From Alternaria dauci (taxonomy: Eukaryota > Ascomycota > Dothideomycetes > Pleosporales > Pleosporaceae), in contig NC_091277.1 of assembly GCF_042100115.1 (NCBI RefSeq), positions 1,054,001 through 1,118,000 of the forward strand: DNA of 64,000 bases. Direction: 5' to 3'. Positions 1-10,745 of the stretch are shown here, in pieces. Both the position numbers and the translations under genes were made by a program. Below the pieces are notes generated by a model, which had not been told where the DNA came from, made no database searches, and saw only the letters and a list, made by a program, of their open reading frames with translations. The first letter of the stretch is position 1. Every line of letters begins with the position of its first letter.

Positions 1-2169
1 TCCAGCAACCCACCCGATCCGGTGCCTTTGCGCATCTCGCCAACAGCGCCTCGACATCGCACCCGAACCGCCTCTCTCGCTCCATCGACGCCGACGGTCA
101 CATGTCTACGAGTTTCGGAAGGTCCGGTGGGCTACTGCCCTCGTACTCCAGCCAATCTGGATACTGGCATGGCATGGGAGGGTCGGCTCAAGATATACCT
201 CCATTCTTTGTGCCCTCCTACCTGCGCGGGTCCAAGCACGCCGAGAAGTTGCAAGAGGTGCACAAAGCGAAGCTGGCAGCTCAGAGGGATTACAAATCAA
301 CACACTCGTCAAATGCGGCCTCGCTCTCTACTAGTTCCAGCAGCACCAATCTGCACAAGATGGCGCCATCGCATCGAGGTCTCACGCACGAGGTGGTGGA
401 GCGCGCGCCTGTTGTGGACGAGCCGGTGGCGCCATGGCCAACACGATGGAACGACGCAGACAGGTTCCTTCAACTAGAGCTTGAGGATGGCGGAAGGCAA
501 GCCAAGTTCTCAGGCACCCAGAAGACACACGATGAAGCGGCATCGGTACGGGCCGACTTTCCTATGCCGCGGCAGTGTGGGATTTACTACTACGAGATGA
601 CGGTTATCTCCAAGGGCAAAGACGGGTATGTGTAATTCTTGATGCGGACTAGATACGTTCTAATTCACGATACAGTAGAATGATCGGAATTGGCTTCTCT
701 GCACAAAAGGTTGCTCTCAGTAGGATACCGGGTTGGGAGCCCGACTCGTATGCGTACCATGGCGACGATGGGCAAATCTTCAGCAATACCACCTCCGGAA
801 AGTCATATGGCCCCAAGTTCGGCACGCTGGACGTCATCGGCTGTGGCATCAACTTCCGGACAAATACCGCCTTCTTCACCAAGAACGGGCACATGTTGGG
901 TAAGCACATTCGATGGGGACGACTTGGATAGCACTAACAAGTCCAGGGACGGCGTTCCGAGACTTGAAACTCAACGTGCCATACTATCCTACGGTCGGCA
1001 TGAAGAAGCCCGGCGAGACGGTCCGCGTCAATTTCGGTCAGGAACCCTTTGCTTTCGACATCGACAAAATGGTGCAGGATGAGAAGGCAGCTATCCAAGC
1101 TGAAATCGCTCGAACCAAGACCGAAGCGAGTGTTGTACTGGGCGGCGAGGACGCGCTGATCCACCGGCTAGTAGGACAGTACTTGGCGCATGATGGCTAC
1201 GTAGAAACAGCACGAGCTTTCTCGGACGAGATTGTTGAGGAAGCCAGAGCGCTTGCAAACGATGAAGGGGCAGACGTTCCATATCGCACGGAAGTGGAAG
1301 ACCTTGATGCGCTGAACCGGCAAAGTAAGTGCGTTCACAAGTCTATGGACGATAAGCTGACAGGGTTCAGAAATACGTACAGCAATCCTCGAGGGCGATA
1401 TCGACAAGGCGCTCAAGCATACAAGCGCATACTACCCTTCGGTGCTCCGCGACAACGAGAACATTTACTTCAAACTCCGCTGCCGAAAGTTCATCGAAAT
1501 GATCCGGCGATGCGGAGAGTTGAACGCACAGTGCCAATCTGCACCAGCGTCATCCTCGAAACCATCGACCGCCTCAACAGCCAATAAGCGTAACTCAACT
1601 GCTACTGACGAGTACGATTTCGAGATGGAGCTTGATGAGCAATTAGGTGTACATAACCCACCACCAAGTTGGGACAACAAGGATCAAGACGACGAGTTGG
1701 AAGATGGAGACGAGGATGACATGGAAGACAAAATGGCCAAGAGCGAACGGGCAACGAGTGAGACGATAGCTTATGGCATGGAGCTGAAATCCGAATTCGC
1801 AAATGACCCAAGACGGGAAGTCAAGCGGGCGCTTGAAGACACTTTCGCTCTCATTGCCTATCCAGATGCACGGGAAAGCTCGCTAGCGCCATTGCTGGAG
1901 ATATCTGGTCGTGCTCCAGTAGCTGAAGAACTCAACAGCGCCATATTAGGTACGTTCATGATCCAAAGACGACAAACATCTCTGAATAACCTATCCTGGG
2001 TATCGCTTACAAGGAGGACCTACGCTAATATGCCACAGTCTCTCTAGGCAAATCGTCCTCCGCCGCTCTCGAACGCCTGATCCAGCAGACCGAAGCCTTA
2101 GTCAACGAACTCGCCGACGACGGCGGTTCTGGTGCTTTCATCAATGTTCAAAGAGACTTCCTACAGTAG
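1..2169 (+). CDS. GID1: GID/CTLH E3 ligase subunit (RanBPM/Vid30-type SPRY-LisH-CTLH-CRA protein), 5' end off window
   Basis: Five exons: up to 625, 676-899, 947-1324, 1371-1949 and 2039-2169, with GT-AG introns whose phases all join. A Met lies at 102, but the frame is open to the window edge, so the true start may be upstream; from Met-102 the protein is 611 residues. Exons 1-3 encode a SPRY fold (CGIYYYEM; then GRMIGIGF after splicing). They are followed by a LisH helix pair (HRLVGQYLAHDGY), a CTLH segment (AILEGDIDKALKHT ... YFKLRCRKFIEMI) and an acidic linker. A CRA-like tail ends at FLQ-stop. This order is that of Gid1/Vid30 in yeast and RanBP9/10 in animals, the scaffold and substrate-receptor docking subunit of the GID/CTLH ubiquitin ligase that degrades gluconeogenic enzymes. 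It converges on the PP2C gene. The family call is firm; the first exon is uncertain. Confidence 0.88.
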
Positions 2170-2721
2170 TATCACAACGCTTTGACATGCATCTCTGCCC
2201 TCAAGATGACCCAATAAGTCGTTATGGCTTGCAGAGACAGATTTGGTGTCGTATATGCAAGTAACCAACGTCGGCTACGAGGTGTATGTTCTGGAAAATG
2301 GGCAAGGGGCCTTGGGAACGCAAGATGCTTTTCTCATGCTCACTCCTGTTACGTGTCTATTAGCTGCCGCCCGGGCAACAGTGGGAAGTGATGACGATGA
2401 TAACGATGATGAGAAATTATTCAAATTAAGGAGGCAGGCGAGGTTGTTACACGTTTCTGAGATCAATCGGCTTTGTGTGCCGTATTGTTGCTTCCAACTG
2501 CGGAAGAAACTGCTTAGTAGCATTTGCATGGCTTGGGGTGGCAGTGGGCGTTGAGAGTTGGGAATGGGGATATCACTACTCTGCTTGTTCATACACATTA
2601 TCTCATGGAATGGGGTTTCCATACACCCTCTGGACCCCCATTCAGTAGTCTGAAATCAGAGAATGGAAAGAATATGCCTTCTCCGAATTTTCTGTCTTTC
2701 TCAAGTATCCGGCCTCCCCTT
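2170..2721. other. Convergent 3' intergenic region
   Basis: This 552-base space lies between two convergent stop codons. I see only presumed 3' UTR sequence, including an acidic-looking GAT-rich stretch near 2390-2410, and no supported gene. Confidence 0.6.
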
Positions 2722-4611
2722 TCAGAACGGCCACCACCACTTCTTCTCTTTCTTCTCCATCTTCTTCTTCGCCGCTCCCGTTCCTTCTCCCTTGCCATCG
2801 CCCAGCTTATCGAAGAAAACCACCATGATCGTAGTATCATCCACAGCGTTGCGACTCAATGGCTCCGGTCCCGCTAGGATACCCAAGAACAAGCCTCTCC
2901 GATTCCCACCCATGGCATTCCTGGCCAGGCAAACAGCTGCGTTCTCATCTTCAATGGCGAAGTACTCTGGCGTTGCTTTCCAATCTACTTCTTGGCCCTG
3001 TTCGGGGTCGACAGTAATACCAGGATCGAGAGAGGAAAGCGTGGTAGGGAAGACGGGTGGGTTGGCCAGCAACTCCGGATCCTGTTTGACTGATCCCCGA
3101 CCTCGCTCTCGAGCAGCCAAGTACCTAGAAACACACTCGACAGCATGTTCAGACGAAATGCGATCCCAAAGACCATCAGAAGCCATGATCATAAAGTCGC
3201 TCTTGCCTTTCCCATCGCCGGGTTCCCGTCTCACAACTTCCGTCTCCGTAATCTCAGGTTCCGCAGTCATGTACGGAGGGGTTTTACTACCCGGTCTTGG
3301 CGCGGTACCCCAGAACTTGTACTGAACAGCCTTGACAAGCTCGTTATCCCATTTCCAGCGATGGTCGCCAAAAGCCCGCGTCACTGCTATGCCCAGCATA
3401 CGGCCTGTTTTGGGGTCAATGACGGACTCGTCTGGGTGTTCCTGGCTCAATCTCGCGACTTCTTTGGCATTGAATCCGGTTTGGTCTTCTGATAAGGGAA
3501 TGGCAGTGTAGGAATCTGTAGTCGGGTCCCAGCGGCCAAGCACAGCGCGAGAATCACCCGTGCATGCTACACGCAATCTTGAGGTGTGGGGATCAAAGGC
3601 TGCGAGGAGAGCACAGGAACCTGAGAAGGCTGGGGTAAGAGTAACGATTGCGGCGCCATTTGCGGCAGGGAACCAGTTTGCTGCAGTCTTTGCTCGGTCC
3701 ATGATTGTTTTGTCAACGTTGAGGAAGGCACGCTTCATTGTGGACTCAACTTCTGGGCTCGAAGCGAATTGCGACAGGCTGGCCAGAGCGGAGCTGACCA
3801 CGGGGATCAATGTCGATTGCAAGAAGAATGCCGTGTGGCGTCCTGCGTGCCCATCTAGCACCGCCCAGTAATTCCATAGCTTGTCTCCTGGGCCTGGTGA
3901 TGTCCCCAATGCGAAGTAGTCTTCACAAGGCTCGTTGCTGCGGTAGCGACATCCGTGTGTGACGGGCATTTGTACGCCCTCCATACCTTCAACACCCCTC
4001 TTCGCATCGTCCTCTGTCATCATCCATCCAAAGCACAACTTGTCGAACAGGTCGGAAAACAACTTGATGACAGTAGGATCCTTGAGTGGAGCGCTGGGGT
4101 CCGGCATGTGATAGTCAAGCACATGTTGGAGCTCCTCACGGGAGCTGTAGAAATGGAGAGGTATCGCAAGGGCGGAGGCTTCATCGCCAGATGAAAAAGC
4201 CGCATAGACACTATCTGTCCAGTCCGTTTCTACAATGTCGACAAAGTAGTATGCTAAACCGCCGAGCACGAGAAGAACAAGTACGGTTTTGGTTGGGAAG
4301 CCGGACTCCAGAATGGTAGTTGTGGGGTCCATGGTTGGCTGTTTCCATCTTGCGTTGTTGCGGAGAGTGTTTTTGCCATGAAATCCGGAGCATTCAGAAC
4401 GTGAGTGCAATTGCCGCGTTTGCTCGATGGCACGTGATGCCAGACTTGTATGAACGCGTTCCTCTGTGTGTACTCGCAGAGTGCGGGTTGCCGCTGCTAG
4501 TGGCCTCTGCAACTGGGTTTGAGGCTGTGCCTTGACTGCGCACTTGAGCCGTACAGCGCTTCCTAACCGTCTTGGAATCATTATGCCTGCAAAAGCTGTG
4601 TGATACTGCAA
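2722..4611 (-). CDS. Mitochondrial PP2C-family protein phosphatase (Ptc5/pyruvate dehydrogenase phosphatase type)
   Basis: A single exon of 629 residues. The N-terminal ~90 residues are rich in Arg, Ala, Ser and Thr and almost free of acidic residues, as in a mitochondrial presequence. A hydrophobic segment follows (VLVLLVLGGLAYYFV, about residues 110-125), which suggests anchoring in the inner membrane. The PP2C core is intact. It has AVLDGHAG (metal Asp/Gly), ACTGDSRAVLG, AVTRAFGDHRW, MASDGLWD and the terminal DDTTIMVVFF. Several insertions between these motifs match the long Ptc5/PDP subgroup that dephosphorylates the pyruvate dehydrogenase E1 alpha subunit; that substrate is inferred from the family. 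A Met near residue 94 could be an internal start giving an untargeted form. The end of the protein is Lys/Trp rich. PP2C identity is certain, subgroup likely. Confidence 0.85.
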   Translation of the reverse strand: MQYHTAFAGIMIPRRLGSAVRLKCAVKAQPQTQLQRPLAAATRTLRVHTEERVHTSLASRAIEQTRQLHSRSECSGFHGKNTLRNNARWKQPTMDPTTTILESGFPTKTVLVLLVLGGLAYYFVDIVETDWTDSVYAAFSSGDEASALAIPLHFYSSREELQHVLDYHMPDPSAPLKDPTVIKLFSDLFDKLCFGWMMTEDDAKRGVEGMEGVQMPVTHGCRYRSNEPCEDYFALGTSPGPGDKLWNYWAVLDGHAGRHTAFFLQSTLIPVVSSALASLSQFASSPEVESTMKRAFLNVDKTIMDRAKTAANWFPAANGAAIVTLTPAFSGSCALLAAFDPHTSRLRVACTGDSRAVLGRWDPTTDSYTAIPLSEDQTGFNAKEVARLSQEHPDESVIDPKTGRMLGIAVTRAFGDHRWKWDNELVKAVQYKFWGTAPRPGSKTPPYMTAEPEITETEVVRREPGDGKGKSDFMIMASDGLWDRISSEHAVECVSRYLAARERGRGSVKQDPELLANPPVFPTTLSSLDPGITVDPEQGQEVDWKATPEYFAIEDENAAVCLARNAMGGNRRGLFLGILAGPEPLSRNAVDDTTIMVVFFDKLGDGKGEGTGAAKKKMEKKEKKWWWPF

Positions 4612-5322
4612 GTTGGACGAGATGTGTTAGGGTTCTTGCGTGTTGTGGAGTTTCGGGTTGGGTCTGTGCACGCGCTAACTTGATCGCTCTTTCCCATGGA
4701 AGAATCGAGCAGAGCTTGGCAACGATTTGACGCTTCAGATGATCACGGCTCATTCAGGTCTTTAATTCGGTAGCAACGAGTGGCATTAGAAAATGTGACT
4801 GGTCTTGTCGGCACCGGCACCAAACGCAAGAAGCTTGGGAGCTGGAAAGATGTAGTTGCTACTAACAGGCTATTGTAAGGATTGGGTATCGACTTTACTC
4901 GCTTGTGCAACTCATAGAAAGCAGAAAATCCAAAACGCCTCCCAGATTCTCCCATATATATCAAATACGCCACATATACGCCGATGAGAGTGATCGTGGT
5001 GAACAGCGCTCATTAACCTGACTTGACAAGTATAGGTAGCAGTCTCCATGTGTGACGACAAGACCCCAACCCAATGATCACCGCCATACAATAGGCCTCC
5101 ACCAGGAGACTCAAAGGCGACTATACACACTCGTGGATGACGAAACGCCCTCTTCCCGATCATAGCTTCAGTGTTCCTATTAGCCACGCGAGTGTGACTC
5201 GCTTCCGAGCAACACACTCCCTGTGGATAGTCCGTTCCAACACGTCCACTCTCCTCAATGAGAACAGCACTAACAGACTTCGACAAAGCAATGCGTCCGC
5301 TTTGTTTTCTCGTAAATGATCG
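4612..5322. other. PP2C promoter side and 3' flank of the next gene
   Basis: About 700 bases upstream of the PP2C gene and downstream of the hypothetical gene at 5323-6102. Short reading frames occur on the minus strand, but none has a recognisable domain or convincing codon use. Confidence 0.5.
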
Positions 5323-6102
5323 TCACATTTCTGTCCAGTGGACGTCCTCGATGCGGTCGACTTCTTCGTACTGCCTCTTCTTCTTCTCTTTTTTCTTTGC
5401 GTTTGTGTTCTTCCGTCGTAGCATCAACTTCATCTTTGTCGCCAGTTTACCAAAGGTCGCCGCGGTGGGAGTGGTGTCAGCCTGTTCTTGTAGCTTCTTC
5501 TCGTCGTCCTTTCCGATATCTTCACTCTTTGGGGTATGGTCTTGCTGCGATGGATCTGCGAGCTTGATTTCCTGTGGACGGCTCGTGTACCTCGCGTGTT
5601 TAGTAGGATGTGATGAGAGCGAAGTATTGGCTGAGACCTCCTTGGTGGTAGTGGCTGCTTGTGTAGATTTAGGACTTGCGGCAATGGCCTTGGGCTTGGG
5701 CGGAGCCTTTACTGGCAGTGGTTGCAGCATGCGCCATACGGGCTCAGTAGGGCTGGATGGCTCCGAGGACGAAGACATAGGTCGGACAAGGACCACAGAC
5801 GAGTCGTTCCACTCGTGATCCATCCTTGGTGAGTAGGCTGGTGTCGATGGCTCCGAGTCGATGAAAGTCCCAAAGGACTTTGCTGACATGGGAGGGGGGG
5901 ACATTGGGCCCAACGACTGTGGTGTCATGGGAGTGTGGACAAGAGCTGGAGGAGGATAGCTCTTCGCTGAAAACCGATGTGGTCGTTCGGGTGACATTGT
6001 ACGCGGCTGCTTTGGCAAGCCATGGGTGGAGAGTGGCCTGTGGATGCTGTCACCCAATGAAGCTGAGCCCAGGTTAGGCGACGGCACAGAGAGTGTAGCC
6101 AT
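5323..6102 (-). CDS. Hypothetical Ser/Pro-rich protein with basic C-terminal motif
   Basis: I do not recognise this 259-residue, single-exon product. The start is taken at the Met at 6102 (MATLSVPSPNLG). The frame is open for 34 codons further upstream to a Met at 6204, but that stretch is basic and looks like 5' leader. Residues 1-190 are low complexity, with repeated Ser-Pro, Thr-Pro and Pro-Pro pairs (MSPERPHRF, TPMTPQSLGPMSPPP, DSEPSTPAYSPR). Such sequence is typical of disordered, proline-directed-kinase targets. The C-terminus is the most gene-like part: a short helix (FGKLATKMKLMLRRK), a Lys cluster, then an acidic end with a Trp (EEVDRIEDVHWTEM). That pattern would suit a membrane- or nucleic-acid-binding tail, but no function can be assigned. 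It reads toward the 3' side of the PP2C promoter region. Confidence 0.6.
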   Translation of the reverse strand: MATLSVPSPNLGSASLGDSIHRPLSTHGLPKQPRTMSPERPHRFSAKSYPPPALVHTPMTPQSLGPMSPPPMSAKSFGTFIDSEPSTPAYSPRMDHEWNDSSVVLVRPMSSSSEPSSPTEPVWRMLQPLPVKAPPKPKAIAASPKSTQAATTTKEVSANTSLSSHPTKHARYTSRPQEIKLADPSQQDHTPKSEDIGKDDEKKLQEQADTTPTAATFGKLATKMKLMLRRKNTNAKKKEKKKRQYEEVDRIEDVHWTEM

Positions 6103-8822
6103 GTCTATCAAGGTGTGACGGTGCCAAGTTTGAGACAAGCTTTTGAATAAGGGTAGTAATTTTAAATCGCGTAGGCGTGATGCAGTCGTGCGAACGAGAC
6201 GCACAGTTCGAAAAGAAGCACGGGAATGGCGGCGGCGAAGGATGTAAAAGAAGGCGGCACCCGTAGACAGACGCAGTTACCGAAAGAAGGTTATTGCGGC
6301 GTAGCAACGAGACCGGTCAACGGGGTAAATCAAATGGGAGAGACCAAGGGCTGCGCCCCGAAACGAAACAGAACGATAACAGAGGGCTGAAAGCGGTGCC
6401 ACCTGAGGCCTGCAGGCTACACTTTTTGTTTATATGAAAGCACACCACACGCGTCATCCGCGCCGCGACGATGCGTACCACTCGGATTGCAGCGCTGACA
6501 GATCTATCTGCGCATCGCATGCTACTGAAGTGGCAACGGTGGAGCTACGCCGTTAGAGTATACGCGTTGGCAAGACTCGAGAGCCGCCTGCGTGTACTAA
6601 CCCCGCCGTTGCGACATGGTACGGAAACCTACTAGAGGGTGAAGGACGTTGGATATGCGGCTAAGTAGGGAATGATTGGCGACCCAACTGGCGGAGGCGC
6701 TAATGTCAGCGTGTCATTGGTTGACAGCGGACAAGTTGCATCAACCACGCCGCAATTTCATATAGAGCAGCGCCTGCGGCATAGACAATGCCAACAATGA
6801 GGAATCAAGACGTGAACCAACATCGGGTGCTGTCCTGAACGGCTAGGGTCTGCTGCCGTGGTTTGGTGTCGAGGATGGCGGCTCGCAGCCCCCATTCGCT
6901 CGACGTTGTTGCATGGTCTAGCGAATCAGCTCCACGAAGCATCTTTCCAGCTTGCAAGCCCCTTCAACTAAGCACGATCGCTGTCTGCTTTGAGACGTAG
7001 GCAGATGTTCCGATCCCATGGTCAGACCAGAAGAAGAAGACGTTCTCGTGTATGGTTCGTCGCCATCAGGCTCCTCCTGTTCTCGTTCCCGAGGCGCTCA
7101 GCCCAGAGCTAGGATCATCAGTTCGCTGATCAGAGTTGGCCCCCATGAGCTGAGTGGTCGAAGGTCTGCCAGCATCTCGTCCTCTATCACGACAGAGCAG
7201 TTAGGGCAGTGTAATTCGTGTCAGGTTGACGACTGCGCCGCAATATCAAGGCGGCCTCGAAAAGTGGGTATAGCTGATCTTGCTCACGGCAGAAACCGTC
7301 GTGCAGTGTGTAGTTGTGTAACGTGTATAAGCGCCGTGCGAGCTGATCCATGCAGGCTACTGGCACGAGCGTACTGATGCCATACCAGTTGTAGACGCAA
7401 TGGGTGCATGAAAGAGTCTTTTTAGATTAATCCGATGCGCCTGAGTGAGGGGCCGACGTAAGCGATGAGTTGTGCAGATTACTTTCAAGCCGTTCGGGTA
7501 GTTTGATAGGAAATCTTGCATCCTACCAGCCGCGGCCAAGGAGCTCGGGCCGTCAGAAGGATCAGCATCGCCGAGACGAGACCCAAGAAGAAACGGCATG
7601 CAGGTGAAGCTTGACTGACAACGGCTATACACCGGGAGAAGTCGATCCTACGTGATGCTGTAATCGGCCCTTTCAGCGAAGAGTAGGAAGGTGCAGGTCC
7701 AAGATATGGCCCAGGCAATCTCTGCCGCGCGGGAGCAGCTCCGAACACCAGCACGGGCCGTTATCATGCCTTTACCTTCCGAGGTCGTCTTGCACATCTG
7801 TCTCTCGAAAACCTCATCTGATCGCTAAACGCTCTCAATTCATCTTCGCACATCCTGTTGGCTTGATCGTAACTAAAGACTGAAGCCGTCAAATGACTTC
7901 AACACTGCGGATGTCTCCCATCGTTTGTATCGCGAGATTTCACCATATGGTCTCGATCGATCATGGCAATCCCTTTTTCTCAGTGGCACGGCCATCGTGC
8001 GTACCTGGAGTCTGTTGTAGATAAGGTGCACATAACTCAAACATACTCGAGCTTATTAGTATGAGGTTCCGCGGAGGTGATTATGGCTAGTCATATAGAG
8101 TTCCAAATTCCTCATACTCGCTCGCCCAGTCGAAATGTTGTACAGCTGGTTCCTTTCACAATCAGAACCAAAGTTTATTAACAAGATTTATCTTCCAGAC
8201 CACCATGAGCTGACTCTTCCTATCTTCTTATCTGATCTATACCACATATGTTGCCGATATGATCTCCTTGAATGCATCTGCTCCCTGGCGTCGGGAAGAG
8301 AGGGCTAACCTCAAGCTCTTTACTGGTTCAGCTATCCACCATATGTGTAGATGAACTACCAGGCTTAACACATTGAGCTTTTGAAAGCAGCAGAATTTCT
8401 CGAAGGGACAATTCATTATGACATCAGAAATATTCTAATGAACTAGATCGTGTCAGACTAATCGAAGATGCATATTGTGCTAAGATGTGTCACTGGCTAC
8501 AACCAGTACCGATATATGGAAGATGAGTTATCTAACGTCCCACTAGACCTTGTGTTCTACGAAGGATTTGGAGGTTGACAGATTATTACAGGCTTGGTGT
8601 AAGACTTGTTCGCTGACTCTACTTAGTTTGTCTCCACTTCACCTTCACCTTCACTTTTCAATATCGGCGCACAAGCCGCGCACTCAATCGCGATTGCAAT
8701 TTAACGGTCGCGTTCACGTAGTCTATTGCGCAACACATCTATAGCCGCCAGCTCTTTTCGACTTCACCCCTTCGGTACGCTGTCTTAATCATCGCACACC
8801 TACGCCGCGACGAATTGAAAGC
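6103..8822. other. 2.7-kb gene-poor intergenic region
   Basis: No supported gene. From about 7850 to 8550 the sequence becomes visibly richer in A and T than its surroundings. Protein-like fragments on the minus strand near 8070-8180 are broken by stops. It may be an old decayed element, but no terminal repeats or transposase motifs are visible. The last ~250 bases are pyrimidine-rich (8630-8780) and fit a promoter or 5' leader for the gene starting at 8823. Confidence 0.5.
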
Positions 8823-10609
8823 ATGGATTTCCCGCATGCAGCAATGCGTGCAACTCTGGCCGCGACAAACTTCTCACCGGCCGAAGTGCCATCGCTCTAT
8901 GTCCGATCCCAAAGTTCAGAGAAAAACTCCTACCGCAAAGAGAACTTTGTCCGAGCGCCGCGCAAAAGCGAAGAGAGCAAGAGCGACACTGGTGGCGATC
9001 AATGTCAGCGCAAAACCTTTCGTAAAGGCAGCATCAGGAAGTTGGGAAGTCTCTTCGGCCGCGACGGCGGTATTCGCAGTAGCGTCGCTAGCAGTAGTCC
9101 GTTGGCAACAGTTGTGAACTCTGAGTCAGCGGACGACGATGAAAGCGTTGAGGCCGAGTGCACCGTTGAACCAGTCACTCTCGCCAGTTCTACTGAGATC
9201 ATTAGCCCTGCAGGCTCAATGAAAGAAGTAGAGATCCTAGAGCGTCGTGAGTACATCTGATCGACTGGACAGATATGAATTGACACAACCGTAGACCGAA
9301 AGTTCGCGCAACTTCAAGCACCTGGAACCGATGGCACCACGACACTTACTACCGAACCTGGTGGCTACGCCCAATACGAATACAACGATACCGTCGGCAA
9401 TATGAATTACAAAGAAGAGTTTCAAGAGTCCAAAGACACGCATGTCGTCCACGATCGTGCTCGCACGCCACCTAGCAACCGTAACCACCATCAGCGCCAC
9501 GAGTCTCTCCACGTTAATCTCACACCCGAAGATGTCAAGAGGTTCGCTGCCGAGATTCGTAACATGACCATTGCAGACGTACACCTTTCCTTATTCGGAT
9601 ACTGGATCAAGGAAAGCGACGAGAACTTCAAAGAAGCCAAGAAGCACCTTCGCGAGCTAGGAGTCGACCGTGTGGGGCTCCTGAATCCTTACTTCGAACA
9701 CCGCTAGAGCTTCAAAACTAATGCCAGTCCCAGGGCTACAACCTATCTCGCCTCAACAATCACTGCCTAGAAGAGCTTTGTCGAGACGTCCTCGATGTCC
9801 GCCCAACGTACGCTAAACCACCTACAACAGCCCAACTGCGAAGAAGCTACCGCATCGAAAACCTGCGTCACCCAGGCAATACCTGGTGTCACAGAATGTT
9901 CAATATGCGAGGGCCTTCTTCGCATCACACTTCCTCAACCTACTGGCAGCAGTCATTAATCCGGATCTTTTCGGACATGCATGCTGCCCTTCAAATACGG
10001 ACACTGACATTGAGATCTTCTAGGGAGTGTCGTACCACCATCATCAAGCAACAAGCCGCTATCGAAGAAGCAATGCTTCAGTTCTTGACGCCGACGCGTT
10101 CGTCCTCTCAACCTGTCCTTCCGCGAGACGATGCGTTGCCGCCTTCGTTACGCGAACAGAGGGAGCGAATGATTATTGAGACTGCCACGAGGTCTGTATC
10201 ACTCGGCTCTCCTGGTGGACCGAGGGACTACCCACCTAACAGTAGGTTACGACCATGTATAGATGTCAAGGAAATTGGAGACTAACCAGTTGTAGCCCCT
10301 GATCGTCCTTTACCGCTGTCTCCCCACTCGCCCAGCTCGACCCTAAGTTCGCCGCCCTTTGCTTTAGAGTTCCACTCCCCGCGCACAGTCCTGGGGGCTT
10401 CAGACAATTTCTCCATGCTGGAGTCGTACCGGGGATCGTCGGATGGTTCTTTGGAAGGGACATCGGACTGGGATCTCCGGGTAGCGAACATCTATGAGCA
10501 GGTGGTCTCTTTAAAGGATGCCAGTCAGATCGACCAGGTTATTGCAGACCTCCAGGAACTAAAGGCCTTATACCCCTCCAGGGAGACCGAAAACCGAGTC
10601 TTTGAATGA
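8823..10609 (+). CDS. Unrecognised multi-exon protein (hypothetical)
   Basis: Exons proposed: 8823-9246, 9295 to about 9674, about 9732-9885, 10024-10241 and 10296-10609. The first and last introns are clear (GTGAGT...CCGTAG and GTAGGT...TTGTAG) and join in phase. The second must be phase 0 and end at CCCAG (9731), but its donor is unclear (GTGGGG at 9675 or GTCGAC at 9666). The third (9886-10023) has a weak donor (GTGTCA) but a good branch point and acceptor (CTGAC...TTCTAG). It is 138 bases and preserves frame. The product starts MDFPHAAMRATLAATNF and has a basic, Ser-rich first exon with a short motif (KLGSLFGRDGG). The middle is helical and charged (SLFGYWIKESDENFKEAKKHLRELG). The next segment (YNLSRLNNHCLEELCRDVLDVRP) has strong coding character, and the C-terminus is helical (DASQIDQVIADLQELKALYPS). 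I know no matching family. Confidence 0.62.
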
Positions 10610-10745
10610 AGCAAAGGGGCGCGTGAGGTGCTTCGATACCCTATCAAGATGAATTCACAAATCGAAAATGGTCAGAGTATTTCCTGACTACTTCCTGACT
10701 TGCGCTCTCGTGCCTTTAAAACACAACGAAGCAATACAGACCGGA

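Noticed and set aside
9890..10020. CxxC-like peptide (ECSICEGLL) in a third frame, suggestive of a zinc-binding motif
   Set aside because: It ends in a stop after about 20 residues, has no partner cysteines, and the gene's own frame is open through the segment.
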